Shown: piece after piece, positions 62,783 through 64,000 of the stretch | Layout: every line of letters starts with the position of its first letter | Position numbering within the stretch: the stretch's first letter is position 1 | NCBI GenBank assembly: GCA_030998015.1 | Contig: JARWMV010000233.1 | Coordinates: forward strand, 2,418,001 to 2,482,000 | Length of the DNA: 64,000 nucleotides | Direction of reading: 5' to 3' | Source: Ceratorhiza oryzae-sativae | Taxonomy: Eukaryota > Basidiomycota > Agaricomycetes > Cantharellales > Ceratobasidiaceae | Position numbers and translations under genes: made by a program | Notes under the pieces: model-generated | Told to the model about the DNA's origin: nothing | The model's database searches: none | What the model saw: the letters and a program-made list of their open reading frames with translations, nothing else

Positions 62783-64000
62783 CACCCAAGAGGTCCGGGC
62801 GGCTGCATTCACTCCCAATGGCAAACGTCTCATCGCTGGATACTTGGATGAGGCTATCACAACCTGGGGTGTACAAAGTATTGGCATCCAAACGCAATTT
62901 CTAGCCAATAGCTCTCTCGTGCAATTGTCCGAGGACCTAGATGTCGAAATCACGAATACAACGGTGTGTGGTTTGCCGTCTTCTTTCCATAGGTATGGTA
63001 GCATCTATTAAACTATCTTCCTACAGACATTAGAACAGATCTTACTCCTACTTGGTAATCATGGCTGCGCCAATATGACCACTTTGGCGAGCACCCAACC
63101 TCATCCAGTGGCTTTGGCAACATATTCCGAGGCAAGCTCAAAAGCAGAACAGAGGTGGCTATCAAGATCATGCGTCGATATGCGGGCTCTGAACATCATA
63201 ACCTGAAGTACTTGAAAGTAAGGATAGATGCTAGAAATTTAATTTATCGCTCACAGTCTAAGCGCACACGGTAAGAGAGTTGTATGTATAGTCAAGGTGA
63301 TGGGATTTCAACGTACAACCTTTACTTAGGCTAGCGTCATTCCGAGATCAGATTGGGATGGTTGCCACGTGGGAGTCGAGTGGAAGCTTGCCTCGATAAC
63401 TAGAGCGTCATCAGGATGCTGATCGGTGCCAACTTGTATGCCCCCTTTGTTGTTGTGAACCTGGCACTGAAATGGCACGTAAACCAACCAGAGCGCTCAA
63501 GTTGCTGAAGCTTTGACGTACCTCCATGGGTCTGGAGTGGTGAGCGACAGGTCTGCCGTGGGCTTGACTGTTTGACTCCTGACCGAATGCTTGACAGATC
63601 CACGGTGGCCTCAAAGGCGTAAGCACATACCTTTGCGCCCGTAAGCCACGCACGAACAGTCGCGTTTTTCTGGAAAACGTGCTGATATCCCAGGAAGGCA
63701 TCGCTGAGGTGACTGCTGACTTTGGTAATGCTGTACTATAAGAGTATATACTCGAGTTCTCGGAAACGTCAACAAAAGAAGTGCTCTCGGTACGCTGGGC
63801 TGTGGGAACAAGTTGGATGTGGTGCAGAGTGGCAGCTGACGTTCGTTTTGCAAAAGGCGCCTGAGCTATATGACAGCGCGTTTTGCAGCTACCAGGGTGA
63901 AGTATATGCGCTGGGGATGGCCCGTGATCGTATGCGCGATCAGTGACCGAAACTAGCATGCAGCCTAATCTAGAATATACCAGTCAGGTCAAAACTTATT

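Larger units (their letters stand above)
61200..63950 (+). pseudogene. WD40-kinase fusion pseudogene, interrupted by a solo LTR
   Basis: Paralogue of the minus-strand gene at 58.1-60.4 kb. WD40 blades are readable in several frames: NTVKIWDMNTGNIVLSPFDGH, VNSVVYSRNGKLLVSGSRDKS, FGDAIRIWHAETGKAICGPL, and after the LTR AAFTPNGKRLIAGYLDEAIT. The linker LLGNHGCANMT matches the intact copy. The kinase part has SSSGFGNIF and EVAIKIMRR, LTYLHGSGV, then IHGGLKG at 63600 (catalytic Asp replaced by Gly), NVLIS, ADFGNA (63715-63729), an in-frame TAA at 63739-63741, LSVRWA and VYALGM near the window edge. The splice acceptor before NVLIS is TG instead of AG. Several frameshifts in the blades. Dead by several independent lesions. 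Confidence 0.85.

Overview
The window looks like nuclear DNA of a filamentous basidiomycete, most likely an Agaricomycete of the Rhizoctonia/Ceratobasidium type (inference). Nearly every gene is cut by short GT-AG introns of about 50-70 nt, introns carry CTRAY-like branch points, and the gene families (WD40-kinase fusions, PriB-like Zn2Cys6 factors, short secreted cysteine-rich proteins, LINE remnants) fit that group. No prokaryotic feature, CRISPR array, rRNA or convincing tRNA was seen.

Layout. 0-5 kb: the 3' part of a class I methyltransferase and an unrecognised multi-exon gene. 7-10 kb (minus): the ribosome-biogenesis AAA ATPase RIX7/NVL. 11-16.5 kb: a second, frameshifted methyltransferase, a LINE 3' end, a small secreted protein and a LINE coding remnant. 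17-23 kb: a Zn2Cys6 transcription factor. 23.8-25.5 kb: a large inverted repeat whose two arms each carry the same 63-residue secreted protein. 26.5-31 kb: an SNF2-family remodeller (HELLS/IRC5 type) followed by DPB4/POLE3. 32.5-36.7 kb: a GH31 enzyme with an alpha-1,4-glucan lyase signature. 38-42 kb (minus): an unrecognised gene and a third methyltransferase. 44 kb: a second LINE 3' end. 45.6-49 kb: a Zn2Cys6 paralogue of the 17-23 kb gene. 50.3-50.7 kb: a kinase relic. 51-54.6 kb: EMC1. 54.7-57.5 kb: a second large inverted repeat that brackets a possible pore-forming-type beta-sandwich gene. 58-64 kb: two head-to-head WD40-kinase fusion genes, the second one broken by a solo LTR.

The conserved housekeeping genes (RIX7, HELLS/IRC5, DPB4, EMC1) are unrelated in function and simply neighbours; the accessory material between them is duplicated, inverted or transposon-hit. 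Several conserved genes carry single-base frameshifts, mostly at short homopolymers, so part of the apparent gene damage is probably assembly error. All exon limits are read by eye and approximate unless a splice site is quoted.
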